Positions 31,295-40,100 of a stretch of 64,000 nt of DNA are shown in pieces (positions within the stretch are counted from its first letter, which is position 1; every line of letters starts with the position of its first letter). The translations under genes and the position numbers were made by a program. Source of the stretch: Chloroflexota bacterium (lineage in GTDB: Bacteria; Chloroflexota; Anaerolineae; Caldilineales; Caldilineaceae); assembly GCA_018969295.1 (NCBI GenBank), contig JAGWYN010000019.1, positions 11,952 through 75,951 on the forward strand, written 5' to 3'. Below the pieces are notes generated by a model. It was not told where the DNA came from. It worked only from the letters and a program-made list of their open reading frames with translations, and searched no databases.

Positions 31295-32815
31295 TCAACG
31301 CAAGGCTTCAAGGTGCAGTTGAGTGAGCAATGCTTGCCGAAGGGTGCCCACCTTTTCGCCGATGGCCAGGCTGGGGTCGAGCGCATCCTGCGGGGCGACC
31401 ATCTGGTAGATCTTGTCTGGGTCCATCGTCTCACCGTTGAGCTCCCAACGTTGTGTCGCCTCCTGGAAGTAGAGATTGTCGGAGGTGAGCAGATAGTTGC
31501 CAGAACCAGCCAGAGAACGGCTATAGTCCAGCCAACCGATGAGATCGGCTCCCGCCATTTCGACAGGAACGAGGGTGAAGTCGTTGGGGAACATGCGGAT
31601 CAGGTCATATTGGGTGACCGTACTGCCGGCCGGGATCAGATCGTCCAACCGGAGAAAACCGCTGGGGTAAAAGGCGGCGTCCGCATCGGGAGCGAGTGCC
31701 AACATGCCGTTGGCCACCAGGTGGGTCAGCGCTGTCGGAAAATTGCGAATGCTCGTGGCAAAGCCATCCAGATCCACAGGGGTGGTCGCAACCTCCTGTG
31801 CTGGATCAATGCCCTCTGCACGGTAGGCATCAAAGATGCGTTCCACCCATGCATTGGCCACAGCCTGGGTGTTTGGATCGTCTGCAATTGCATCAGTAAT
31901 CGGCTCAAGGGCTGCTTCTATCTTGAGTTCTGCGGTCGCTGTATCGTAGGTGAGCTCGAGCACATAGACATTGCGCGCGTTTGAATCCGATTTGTAGATC
32001 GGTGCGCTCTCGGTGCCAGAAGAGACGGCCATGTGTTCGTGATCGTCGCCTCCTACAATCAGATCAATTTCAGGGAATGCTTGTGCCAACGCTTCGTCTT
32101 CGGTGACATGAAAGTGGGTCAACGCAATCAACAGATCGACCTGATCGCGCAAGGTTTCCACCTGGGCTGCGGTCGCCTCCATCGGATCGAGATAGCTGAT
32201 TGCCACCGGTGTTTTGCCAATGGGTTCGGTCACGCCAAAGATCCCCACCCGCATGGCGTTTCCGGCTGGGTTCGTCGCCGTAAAAATGGCATTGGCTGCC
32301 ACCCCCGGGAATGGTTCACCGTCGGCAGCGGTGACATTGCTCGAGAGAATGGGGAAGCGGGTTTCGGCCAGACGGGCATAGAATTCATCTTCGTGGCGTA
32401 CGTGAAATTCGTGGTCGCCAAAGGTCATGTAATCGATGCCCACAGTGTTCATGACGGCCACAGCCTGTTCTCCATCCACGGGGCTTCCATCCACGATGGC
32501 TGAGCTCAACCCGGAGGGTGTGTACAGATCCCCGGCAAAGGTGACGAAGGTATTGGGGTTGGCAGCCGCCAATCTCTGGCGAAGGGTGGTCACCCGTGCC
32601 AGCCCGCCCAGTTTGCCGCCACCGACGGGCATGATCTCGTACACATCATTGAGGTGCAGCAGCGTCAGACGCACAACCGAATCTGCTGCTGCAGCAGAGG
32701 GATCGGTTGCAGAACCAGTGGACTGGATTGGCCGACAAGCCGTCATCCACGCGCTGAGTGCGAAGAGAAGCAAGACAATCTGAGGAAGCCGGCTGGTCTT
32801 TGACATTGGGTGCAT
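31295..32815 (-). CDS. Lipoprotein metallophosphatase / 5'-nucleotidase family
   Basis: The 506-residue protein has an N-terminal signal with lipobox-like LSAWMTAC, so it is exported and lipid-anchored. The metallophosphatase part has LTLLHLNDVYE (normally D-x-H or NDxH), AGDLYTPS and GDHEFH (usually GNHEFD), then ALTHFH and VGGDDHEHM. These are metal ligands in slightly altered form. The C-terminal 5'-nucleotidase domain covers about 310-490. It would remove phosphate from nucleotides or phosphorylated small molecules outside the membrane. ATG 32815 has AGGAAA upstream; a second ATG lies at 32806. It follows the terminal NRPS gene by 18 bp. Confidence 0.85.
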   Translation of the reverse strand: MHPMSKTSRLPQIVLLLFALSAWMTACRPIQSTGSATDPSAAAADSVVRLTLLHLNDVYEIMPVGGGKLGGLARVTTLRQRLAAANPNTFVTFAGDLYTPSGLSSAIVDGSPVDGEQAVAVMNTVGIDYMTFGDHEFHVRHEDEFYARLAETRFPILSSNVTAADGEPFPGVAANAIFTATNPAGNAMRVGIFGVTEPIGKTPVAISYLDPMEATAAQVETLRDQVDLLIALTHFHVTEDEALAQAFPEIDLIVGGDDHEHMAVSSGTESAPIYKSDSNARNVYVLELTYDTATAELKIEAALEPITDAIADDPNTQAVANAWVERIFDAYRAEGIDPAQEVATTPVDLDGFATSIRNFPTALTHLVANGMLALAPDADAAFYPSGFLRLDDLIPAGSTVTQYDLIRMFPNDFTLVPVEMAGADLIGWLDYSRSLAGSGNYLLTSDNLYFQEATQRWELNGETMDPDKIYQMVAPQDALDPSLAIGEKVGTLRQALLTQLHLEALR

Positions 32816-32833
32816 GTTTTTTCCTGTTTCTGT

Positions 32834-35800
32834 TTACTGATGGGTTACGTATGGGATGTTGTGGCGTTGGGTATACGCCGCAACCTGTTGAGCGATTGTT
32901 TCGACAGAAGGTGGCTGGACGATCGTATAGTGATCGCCGGGCAGCCAGTGGGACTCGACCTTGGTGAGTGTCTGCCATGCGCTGATGGCTGGATCCAGGT
33001 CGGGGGTGCGGTAGGCGTCACCGCGAAAAAGGACGATTTCTCCTGGGTAGGGCTGGGGTCGGTAGTCTGTCAGCGCTGCAGCGTGCATGCAAAAGGTGCG
33101 CCAAAAAGGTGCCAAATCCTGTGCGGTGACATCAGGTGCGAGGGCACCTGCCTGTTGTGCTGCCGCCAGCCAGGCTGCAAACGCGTCTGTTTCTGTCTCT
33201 CCGTTCAAGGTAGGTGTGGGCAAGAGTGTCTTTCCGTCTGTCAACCGCACGAGATCGTGGAAAAAGGCCATCAGCAGATCCGGAAGCTTCTCTGGCTGTC
33301 GGCCTTTGGGATCCATGCTGCTGTGGTACAGGCTTCCCGGCTCGGGGCGGGTTGGAGTGGGAACGTAGCTTTCGATCAAGACCACCGTGGCCACGGGTTT
33401 GCCCTCCTGGGCCCACTGACAGGCCATCTCGTAGGCAATGACCCCCCCCATCGACCAGCCGCCGATCCGATAAGGTCCATGAGGACATACCTTGGCCACG
33501 GCCTGGCGATACAAGGCGGCCATCTCCTCAATCCTGGGCGATGCAGTGGTGGCCTCTGCCTGCAGCGAAGGCGATTGCAAGCCATAAAAGGGGTGATCGG
33601 TGCCAAGCGCTTGTGCCAATGCCCGATAACAGAGGACATTGCCCCCGATCGGATGGATGAAAAAGAAAGGTGGGTGTTGGCCTTGCGGCTGCAAGGGGAC
33701 CAGCGGGGACCAATCCGTGTCGGCGACCCTGCCGGGCGGCTTTGCGGTCTGCTCTGCGACAGGTGCCAATTGCCGGGCGAGCTGTGCAACCGTGGGGTTT
33801 TGTAGCAGCGTGGCCAGTGTCAGCGGTCTTCCCAGCGACTCTTCGATTCGACTCAGCAGGCGCATTGCCAGGAGAGAATGGCCCCCGATTTCGAAAAAAT
33901 TGTCATGAATGCCGACGGCGGGTGCTTGCAACACGTTCGCCCACAGGGCCACCAACTTCTGTTCCAGCGCGCTTTGGGGAGGGACATGAGCAGCATTCGC
34001 CAAGGCAACGTCTGCAGGCGCCGGCAACGCCCGGCGATCGACCTTGCCATTGGGGGTCAGGGGCAAGGTCGGCAGTTGGATGAAGTGGGCCGGCAGCATG
34101 TACTCAGGCAACGTCTGTCCCAGATGGAGCCGTAACTCTGCCGACGATACGGCTGTGTGGGCGCCAGGCGTCCAGTAGGCCAGCAACCGCCGATCTGCTG
34201 CTTCCCCGTCGGCAATCACCACTGCATCCTGCACGCCAGGATGGCTCAGCAGCCGACTCTCGATTTCTTCCAATTCCACCCGATAGCCGCGCACCTTTAC
34301 CTGATGGTCAAGGCGTCCCAGGAATTCAATGGTTCCATCCGGGAGATAGCGGGCGAGATCGCCGGTTTTGTAGAGTCGTTTTGGGGGGGGCTTGTGGCTG
34401 GACAGCATTGTCTCCTCTGCCGTTCGCCATTCGATAAACCGTTCGGCCGTCAATTCTGGCCGGTTCAGATAGCCGCGGGCGACACCGATGCCGCCCACAT
34501 ACAATTCGCCGGGGACACCAATGGGGACAGGTTGCTGCTCTGGATCCAAAAGATAGACCTGTACATTGGCGATGGGGCGACCGATGGGCGGCGATCCAAG
34601 ACCGTTTGCGTACGGTGTATGGGTGCATGCCATCAGTGTCGTGCAGACTGTATTTTCTGAGGGGCCATAGGCGTTGAAAAAGCGGCGCCCCTGGCTCCAC
34701 TGCTGGACCAGGTATCCCGGACAAGCTTCCCCTGCCACGATGAGCGTTTCCAGCGCAGGGAAGGACGCTGGCGGCAACATCGCCAAGGTGGACGGGGTCA
34801 GCGTGACATGGGTGATCGCATGCTCTTGTAGGAGTTTCTGTAAGGGGGGGCCGGGCAGCAGGGCGGGGGCAGGGGCCAGATAAAGGGTGGCCCCCGCACA
34901 GAGCGCCATGGCAATCTCGGAGATGGAGGCGTCAAAGTTGAACGATGCAAACTGGAGGACACGGTGGCCTGGCATGACGCCAAAGGCCCGGATCTGCGCC
35001 GTGGCCAGATTGGTAAGGCCCTGGTGTTCTATCTGTACACCCTTGGGGGCGCCGGTGGAACCCGAGGTATAGATGACATAGGCCAGCTGATTCGGGGCAA
35101 CGCCTTCCTCCGACGCCTGATGGGGTGTGGAGGCTGCGATTTCTGGCCCGGGATCGATCAAAACAGGGGTGATCGCTGGTTGGCGCGCGACCTGTGTCTG
35201 GCACAAAGAGGATTGGGTCAGGACCCAATGAATTTGTGCGTCGTGCATCATCCAGATCAACCGGTCTTCAGGGTAAGTTGGGTCGAGGGGGAGGTAGGCG
35301 CCTCCTGCTTTGAGGATGCCCAGCAGACCGATGACCATGGCCGGCGAGCGTTCGACATAAAGACCGACCAGGACTTCTGGTCCAACGCCCAATGTGCGCA
35401 ACCGGTCTGCCACTTGCTCTGCCTGACGGTCGAGTTCAGCGTAGGTCAGCTGCACCAGCCCTGCTGGCGCGGACCTCTCCAGGGCAGTCGCTGTTTGTGG
35501 GTCGACATAGACCAGCGCCGGGGCGGTCGGTTGCTGGCGGGCCTGGTCGGCAAAGAGGTGATGAATGCCCAGGTGGGCTGGAATGGGTTGTTCTGTGGCG
35601 TTCCAGTTCACCACCACCTGCTGTTGTTCAGAGTGTGGCAGCAGCGGCAACCGGCCAATCGTTTGTGTCGGCTGTTGGACAAGCCCGGCCAGCAAGGTTT
35701 GCCACTGGTCGGTCAGACGTGCCAGCGTGGACGGTTCGAAGAGATCTGCGTGATACTTGAAGGCGCCCATCAGCGCTGCACCCGGCTCCTCTGGCTCTTC

Positions 35801-37147
35801 CATCAACAGGATGAGATCAAATTGCCCTTCCATACGGCGAATGGGCAATCCTTCCAGCTCCAATGTTTGGGGAGCGGTTTTGGGGGGCACTGTGGTTTTG
35901 GGCAGCAATTTTTGATGAACAAAGATTGTCTGAACGATTGGGGAACGACTGGCATCGCGCAGTGGCTGCAACTGTTGCACCAACAAGGGAAAAGGGTACG
36001 CTTGATGGGCCAGGCCCTCCAGGACGGTCTGTCGGGTTTGTGCCAGCAGCGTGTGAAAGGGGAGATCGGCGGTGACTTCTGCGCGCAGCACGATGGGGTT
36101 GACAAAATACCCAATGATGCCGGCAAAGTCGGCTTGTGCGCGATTGCCGGAAGTTGGCGAACCAATCAGCAGTGTGTTTTGACCCGTGTAGCGATAGAGC
36201 AGCACCTGATAGGCTGCCAACAAGAGGGTGTACAAGGTGGTGCCTTCTGCCCGTGCCAGCGCACGCAGTTGCTGCGAGAGTTCCAGGCTCAGACGAAACT
36301 CGCAGGTGGCGCCGCGCAGCCGTTGTACGGGAGGGCGCGGGTGGTCGGTGGGGAATTCCAGCACGGGCAGCGGGGTGTCTGCAGCGGGTTGCAGTTGTTG
36401 TCGCCAGTAGCGAGCCAGCGTTTGTCCTTCCTGGCTGAGGTAGTTCAACTCCCAGTAGATAAAATCCAGGTAGGTGCGTGAGGGGAGTGGGGTAATTTCC
36501 TCTTGCTGGTAGAGGGTACACAACTCTGTGCCGAGCAAAGGGATCGACCAGTGATCGAAAATGATATGGTGCAGTGTGAGCAACAGCACTCCTGTGAAGG
36601 CACCCGGTGAGCTGTTTTGCACAAAGAGGGTGGCTCGCCAAAGGGGCCCCTGTTCCAAAGAAAAGGGGCGGCGGGCATCGGCGTCAAGATGTGCCATCAA
36701 GGCGGTGTCTGTCCAGCCTGTGGCATCGACCGTTGTCCAGCCGGGCTTCAGCTGAGGAGCGATCTGTTGCACGGGTTTTCCGGCCACAGTGGCGAAACGG
36801 GCACGCAACATGGCATGGCGTGCGGCGAGCTGATCCAGGACCTGGCGCAGCCGTCCGGGGTCTAAATCGGGTGTGTGGATACGAAAGGCGAGAGGAATAT
36901 GATAGGCGTCGCTGGTTGGATCTTGTTGGTGGACAAACCAGAGCGCTTGCTGTCCATGGGAGAGCGGGGCATAGCTGCCTTCCTGTTGAAGATAGGCCAA
37001 GAGTTCTGTCTTGCGCGTTTTGATCTCTGCCAGGCGCGCTGCTGTCAAGAACGTCTTGTCGCCTCGGTAGCGGATTGCCTCGCCCTCCGCCCAAAGGGTG
37101 ACACCTGCCAACGCCAATTCTTGTAAGAAGGATGCAGCGTGGCTCAT
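32834..37147 (-). CDS. Terminal NRPS module: TubC docking - C - A(Tyr-like) - PCP - TE
   Basis: The 1437-residue protein starts with a TubC-type docking domain (about 1-52). The condensation domain has HHIIFDHWS (about 196), so both histidines and the Asp are present but the usual Gly is His. The adenylation domain has YTSGSTGAPKG (about 695) and FNFDASISE (about 738); read against GrsA its specificity code is D-A-S-T-I-A-A-V-C-K, close to a known tyrosine code. The PCP serine lies in EIGGHSLLA (about 1094). The thioesterase has GWSMGG (about 1233) and the catalytic-type His in GDHYTI (about 1407). It adds the last, aromatic amino acid and releases the chain by hydrolysis or cyclisation. Its start overlaps the preceding PKS stop by four bases. 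Confidence 0.93.
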   Translation of the reverse strand: MSHAASFLQELALAGVTLWAEGEAIRYRGDKTFLTAARLAEIKTRKTELLAYLQQEGSYAPLSHGQQALWFVHQQDPTSDAYHIPLAFRIHTPDLDPGRLRQVLDQLAARHAMLRARFATVAGKPVQQIAPQLKPGWTTVDATGWTDTALMAHLDADARRPFSLEQGPLWRATLFVQNSSPGAFTGVLLLTLHHIIFDHWSIPLLGTELCTLYQQEEITPLPSRTYLDFIYWELNYLSQEGQTLARYWRQQLQPAADTPLPVLEFPTDHPRPPVQRLRGATCEFRLSLELSQQLRALARAEGTTLYTLLLAAYQVLLYRYTGQNTLLIGSPTSGNRAQADFAGIIGYFVNPIVLRAEVTADLPFHTLLAQTRQTVLEGLAHQAYPFPLLVQQLQPLRDASRSPIVQTIFVHQKLLPKTTVPPKTAPQTLELEGLPIRRMEGQFDLILLMEEPEEPGAALMGAFKYHADLFEPSTLARLTDQWQTLLAGLVQQPTQTIGRLPLLPHSEQQQVVVNWNATEQPIPAHLGIHHLFADQARQQPTAPALVYVDPQTATALERSAPAGLVQLTYAELDRQAEQVADRLRTLGVGPEVLVGLYVERSPAMVIGLLGILKAGGAYLPLDPTYPEDRLIWMMHDAQIHWVLTQSSLCQTQVARQPAITPVLIDPGPEIAASTPHQASEEGVAPNQLAYVIYTSGSTGAPKGVQIEHQGLTNLATAQIRAFGVMPGHRVLQFASFNFDASISEIAMALCAGATLYLAPAPALLPGPPLQKLLQEHAITHVTLTPSTLAMLPPASFPALETLIVAGEACPGYLVQQWSQGRRFFNAYGPSENTVCTTLMACTHTPYANGLGSPPIGRPIANVQVYLLDPEQQPVPIGVPGELYVGGIGVARGYLNRPELTAERFIEWRTAEETMLSSHKPPPKRLYKTGDLARYLPDGTIEFLGRLDHQVKVRGYRVELEEIESRLLSHPGVQDAVVIADGEAADRRLLAYWTPGAHTAVSSAELRLHLGQTLPEYMLPAHFIQLPTLPLTPNGKVDRRALPAPADVALANAAHVPPQSALEQKLVALWANVLQAPAVGIHDNFFEIGGHSLLAMRLLSRIEESLGRPLTLATLLQNPTVAQLARQLAPVAEQTAKPPGRVADTDWSPLVPLQPQGQHPPFFFIHPIGGNVLCYRALAQALGTDHPFYGLQSPSLQAEATTASPRIEEMAALYRQAVAKVCPHGPYRIGGWSMGGVIAYEMACQWAQEGKPVATVVLIESYVPTPTRPEPGSLYHSSMDPKGRQPEKLPDLLMAFFHDLVRLTDGKTLLPTPTLNGETETDAFAAWLAAAQQAGALAPDVTAQDLAPFWRTFCMHAAALTDYRPQPYPGEIVLFRGDAYRTPDLDPAISAWQTLTKVESHWLPGDHYTIVQPPSVETIAQQVAAYTQRHNIPYVTHQ

Positions 37148-40100
37148 AGTTCTCCTACGACTTCTTCAAAGAGGGGTTCTTCCGCAGCGGCCTGGCTGTC
37201 GGCGGGCGGTGCGTCGGTCTGGAGATGTGCGTCTTGCCATGCCCGCTGCAGCCAGATCGCCAACTCGGTGAGGGTAACACTCTCCAGGAGCTTGACAATC
37301 GGCACATCGACCCCTAGGGCGCGCTTTGTCTGGTTGCGAACATCGATTGCCATCAGGGAGTCCAGCCCCAGAGCGGGGAGGGGGGTCGTGACCCCAATTT
37401 CGGCTGGCGTTTGCCCGACAATCGCTGCAAAGGTGTGTCGGAGATAGGTCACCAGCTGGTCTTGTTGGCCGGCGGCATCGAGTGCGGCCAGTGCACGGCT
37501 GAGATTGGACGAGGCTGTGGGGACGGCTGCGGCTTGGGGAGATGCAGGTGGGTGCTGGGCAAAATTTGTATAAAACGGTGGCGGGGCTGTGGCCGCAAAA
37601 GGTGCCAGGAATGCGGGCCACTGAATGGCGCTGACGGTCACCTGTGGTGCTGGCTGCTGTAAAAGTGCTGCCAGCACCTGTAAACCGGCTTCTGGAGCGA
37701 GGAGACTTTCCCCTTGTTCGGCGATGCGTGCCTGCTGACGGGCATCCAAGCGTGCGGCCATGCCTACCTCTCCCCAGGATCCCCAGTTGATGGACAAGGC
37801 TGGGAGTCCCAAGCTGCGCCGGCAGTGGGCCAGCCCGTCCAGGAAGGCATTGGCGGCGGCGTAGTTGCCCTGCCCCAGGGATCCAAAGACGGATGCTGCC
37901 GATGAAAAGAGGACAAAGAAATCAAGCATTCGATCGCGTGTCATTTGGTGAAGATACCAGGCGCCGGCGACTTTGGCAGCCATCACCTGGGCAAAATTTT
38001 CGGCAGTTTGTTGCAGCAGGAGGCCGTCGCGCAGCACGCCTGCGGTGTGAATGACCCCGCGCAACGGGGGGGAGCAAGCGGCGAGCAGACGGGCCACAGC
38101 GGCTTCTTCGCTCACATCTGCCTGCACCACGGTGATCTGGGCACCCTGTCGTTGCAGCTGTTCCAGCACCTCTTGTGCCTGGGGAGAAGGGGCGCTCCGT
38201 CCTGCCAAGACCAGATGGCGTGCCCCTTGTGCCACCAACCATTCAGCGACCTTGAGACCCAGGCCTCCCAAGCCTCCGGTAATCAAATAGCTGCCGTCGG
38301 GTGCCAGCGTGGGGGCTGCGGGCGGAACAGGGGTGCGCGCCAGGCGCGCCACATAGCGGTTGCCATGTGCAAAGGCCCGTTGTGTTTCTGCGGGCGTGGT
38401 TGTCAGCAGTTCGCGACAGAGCGTTGTGGCATCTGCGGCGAGGGCCGCTGCGGGGTCGATTTTTTCGTCCAGGGGGTCCAGGTCGATACAGACGGGTGCC
38501 AATTCGGCCTGTTCCAAGTGGAGGGTGCGGGCCAGGCCCCAGAGGGCGGCCGCAGCGGCCTGCTGTGCGGGTCGCTCTGCGACTGCCTGGGCACCGCGTG
38601 TCACCACCCACAGACGGGCCGCCATGCCTGTCGCGTTCACGGCTTGCACCAGCCGCAAGAGGGCCAAACTGTGCAGCTGTGCAGTCTCCACCTCGCTTTC
38701 GGTTTCGCCGGCGGCTTCTGCGCTCCAGAGATAGAGCAACCGGCAGCTCGTATGGCCCGCTTGCTGCTGCTCTTGAAGCAGTCGCGCAACCTGTTCTGGA
38801 TCGAGCGGGTTGAGCAGGGTACGTGTATACAGGCCAGAGCGGCTGGGGACGGAGGAGCGGTACAGTGGGTCTGGGGTCACAACCACACAACTTTGTCCCT
38901 GCGCAACCAGCTGGTGTGCCAGTTCTTTGCCCACCCCTTGCCGATCGGCAAAGACAAGCCAGTGACCCGGTTCTGGGGAGGGCTCGCTGGCGGGCTGGGG
39001 GAGTGCCGCCGGTTGCCAGGCGATCTGGTAAAGCCAATCCTGCCAGGCGGGGGGGGGGAGCGCAGCAGCAAAGGACTCGGCGCGCACCTCAGTCACTTCG
39101 TAGCCCGTCAGTTTAGCCACAAAGGTCCCATCGGCTTCGACCAGCTTCAAATCCCATTGTTGCGAGCCAACCGGTTCAGCGTAGCACCAGAGCAGGTTGC
39201 CTTGCGGCTTTCGATAGAAGTGCAGCTGGCCCAGGGCTACGGGCACGAAGGTACGGGTGTCGTCGGTGGGCGCAAAACCGGCCATTTGAAAGCAGGAATC
39301 CAGGAGGCCGGGATGAAGTGCAAAGGTGGACGTGCTCGGATCGTGTGGCGGTGGCTGGAGTTGTCCCAAGGAGATCCCTTGTTCGTTCCACCAACAGGTT
39401 GTCAACCAGCGGAAGCTGCTCCCCCACTGTACCCCCCCTTGTTCCAATTGTTGGTACAGGGCTGTGCCTTCCATGGCGTGGGGGCACTGTGCCTGCCAAG
39501 CAGAGACCGGTGCGGGCAGGGGGTGACCTGGCGTCAGTGTAACCCGGCCTGTGGCATGGCGCAGAAACGAAGTGGGCTCTGTGCGTTCCTGATCGGTTGC
39601 AAAACTGATGATCTCGAAGACAAAGGAGGTGGGGGGGGCGTCGTCCAGGAGAAGGGCGCGCGCGCCTGGGTGCCCATTTTTTCCCTCTCCGTTGGCTGTC
39701 ACCGGCTTGAAGACCAACTGGAGCGTTTGTGGTTGTTCGGGGTTTACGACCAAACCTTTTCGAAAGACAACCTCTTCGAGAGAGCAGTGGCTGCTGCCGC
39801 TCAACAATTCGACAGCGTCGATCACCATCGACAGGTAGGCTGCGCCTGCCATGACCACCTGACCATGCACTTGATGTGCGGCCAAAAAGGGCTGTTGGTG
39901 CAGCGTCAGGGTGGTTTCGAAGACGATGCCATCGAGCAAGGGTGAGCGGACCATGCGGTCGATCAGGGGGCGGAGTGTCTGGTGCGTGGGCTGTGCGGCG
40001 CGTGTCGGCAGGTCGAGATCTTCGCGCAGCCAGTAGCGTTGGCGTTGAAAAGGGTAGGTGGGCAACACCACTTTGCGCCGCTCGGTCTGGCGATCCAGAC

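Noticed and set aside
29588..31984. 798-codon open frame on the plus strand
   Set aside because: It is antisense to the PEP-utiliser and phosphatase genes, has Cys/Gly/His-rich composition without any recognisable domain, and arises from GC-biased third positions.
34964..36481. 505-codon plus-strand frame
   Set aside because: Antisense to the C and A domains of the NRPS.
37945..39945. 666-codon plus-strand frame
   Set aside because: Antisense to DH-KR domains with clear motifs; no domain of its own.
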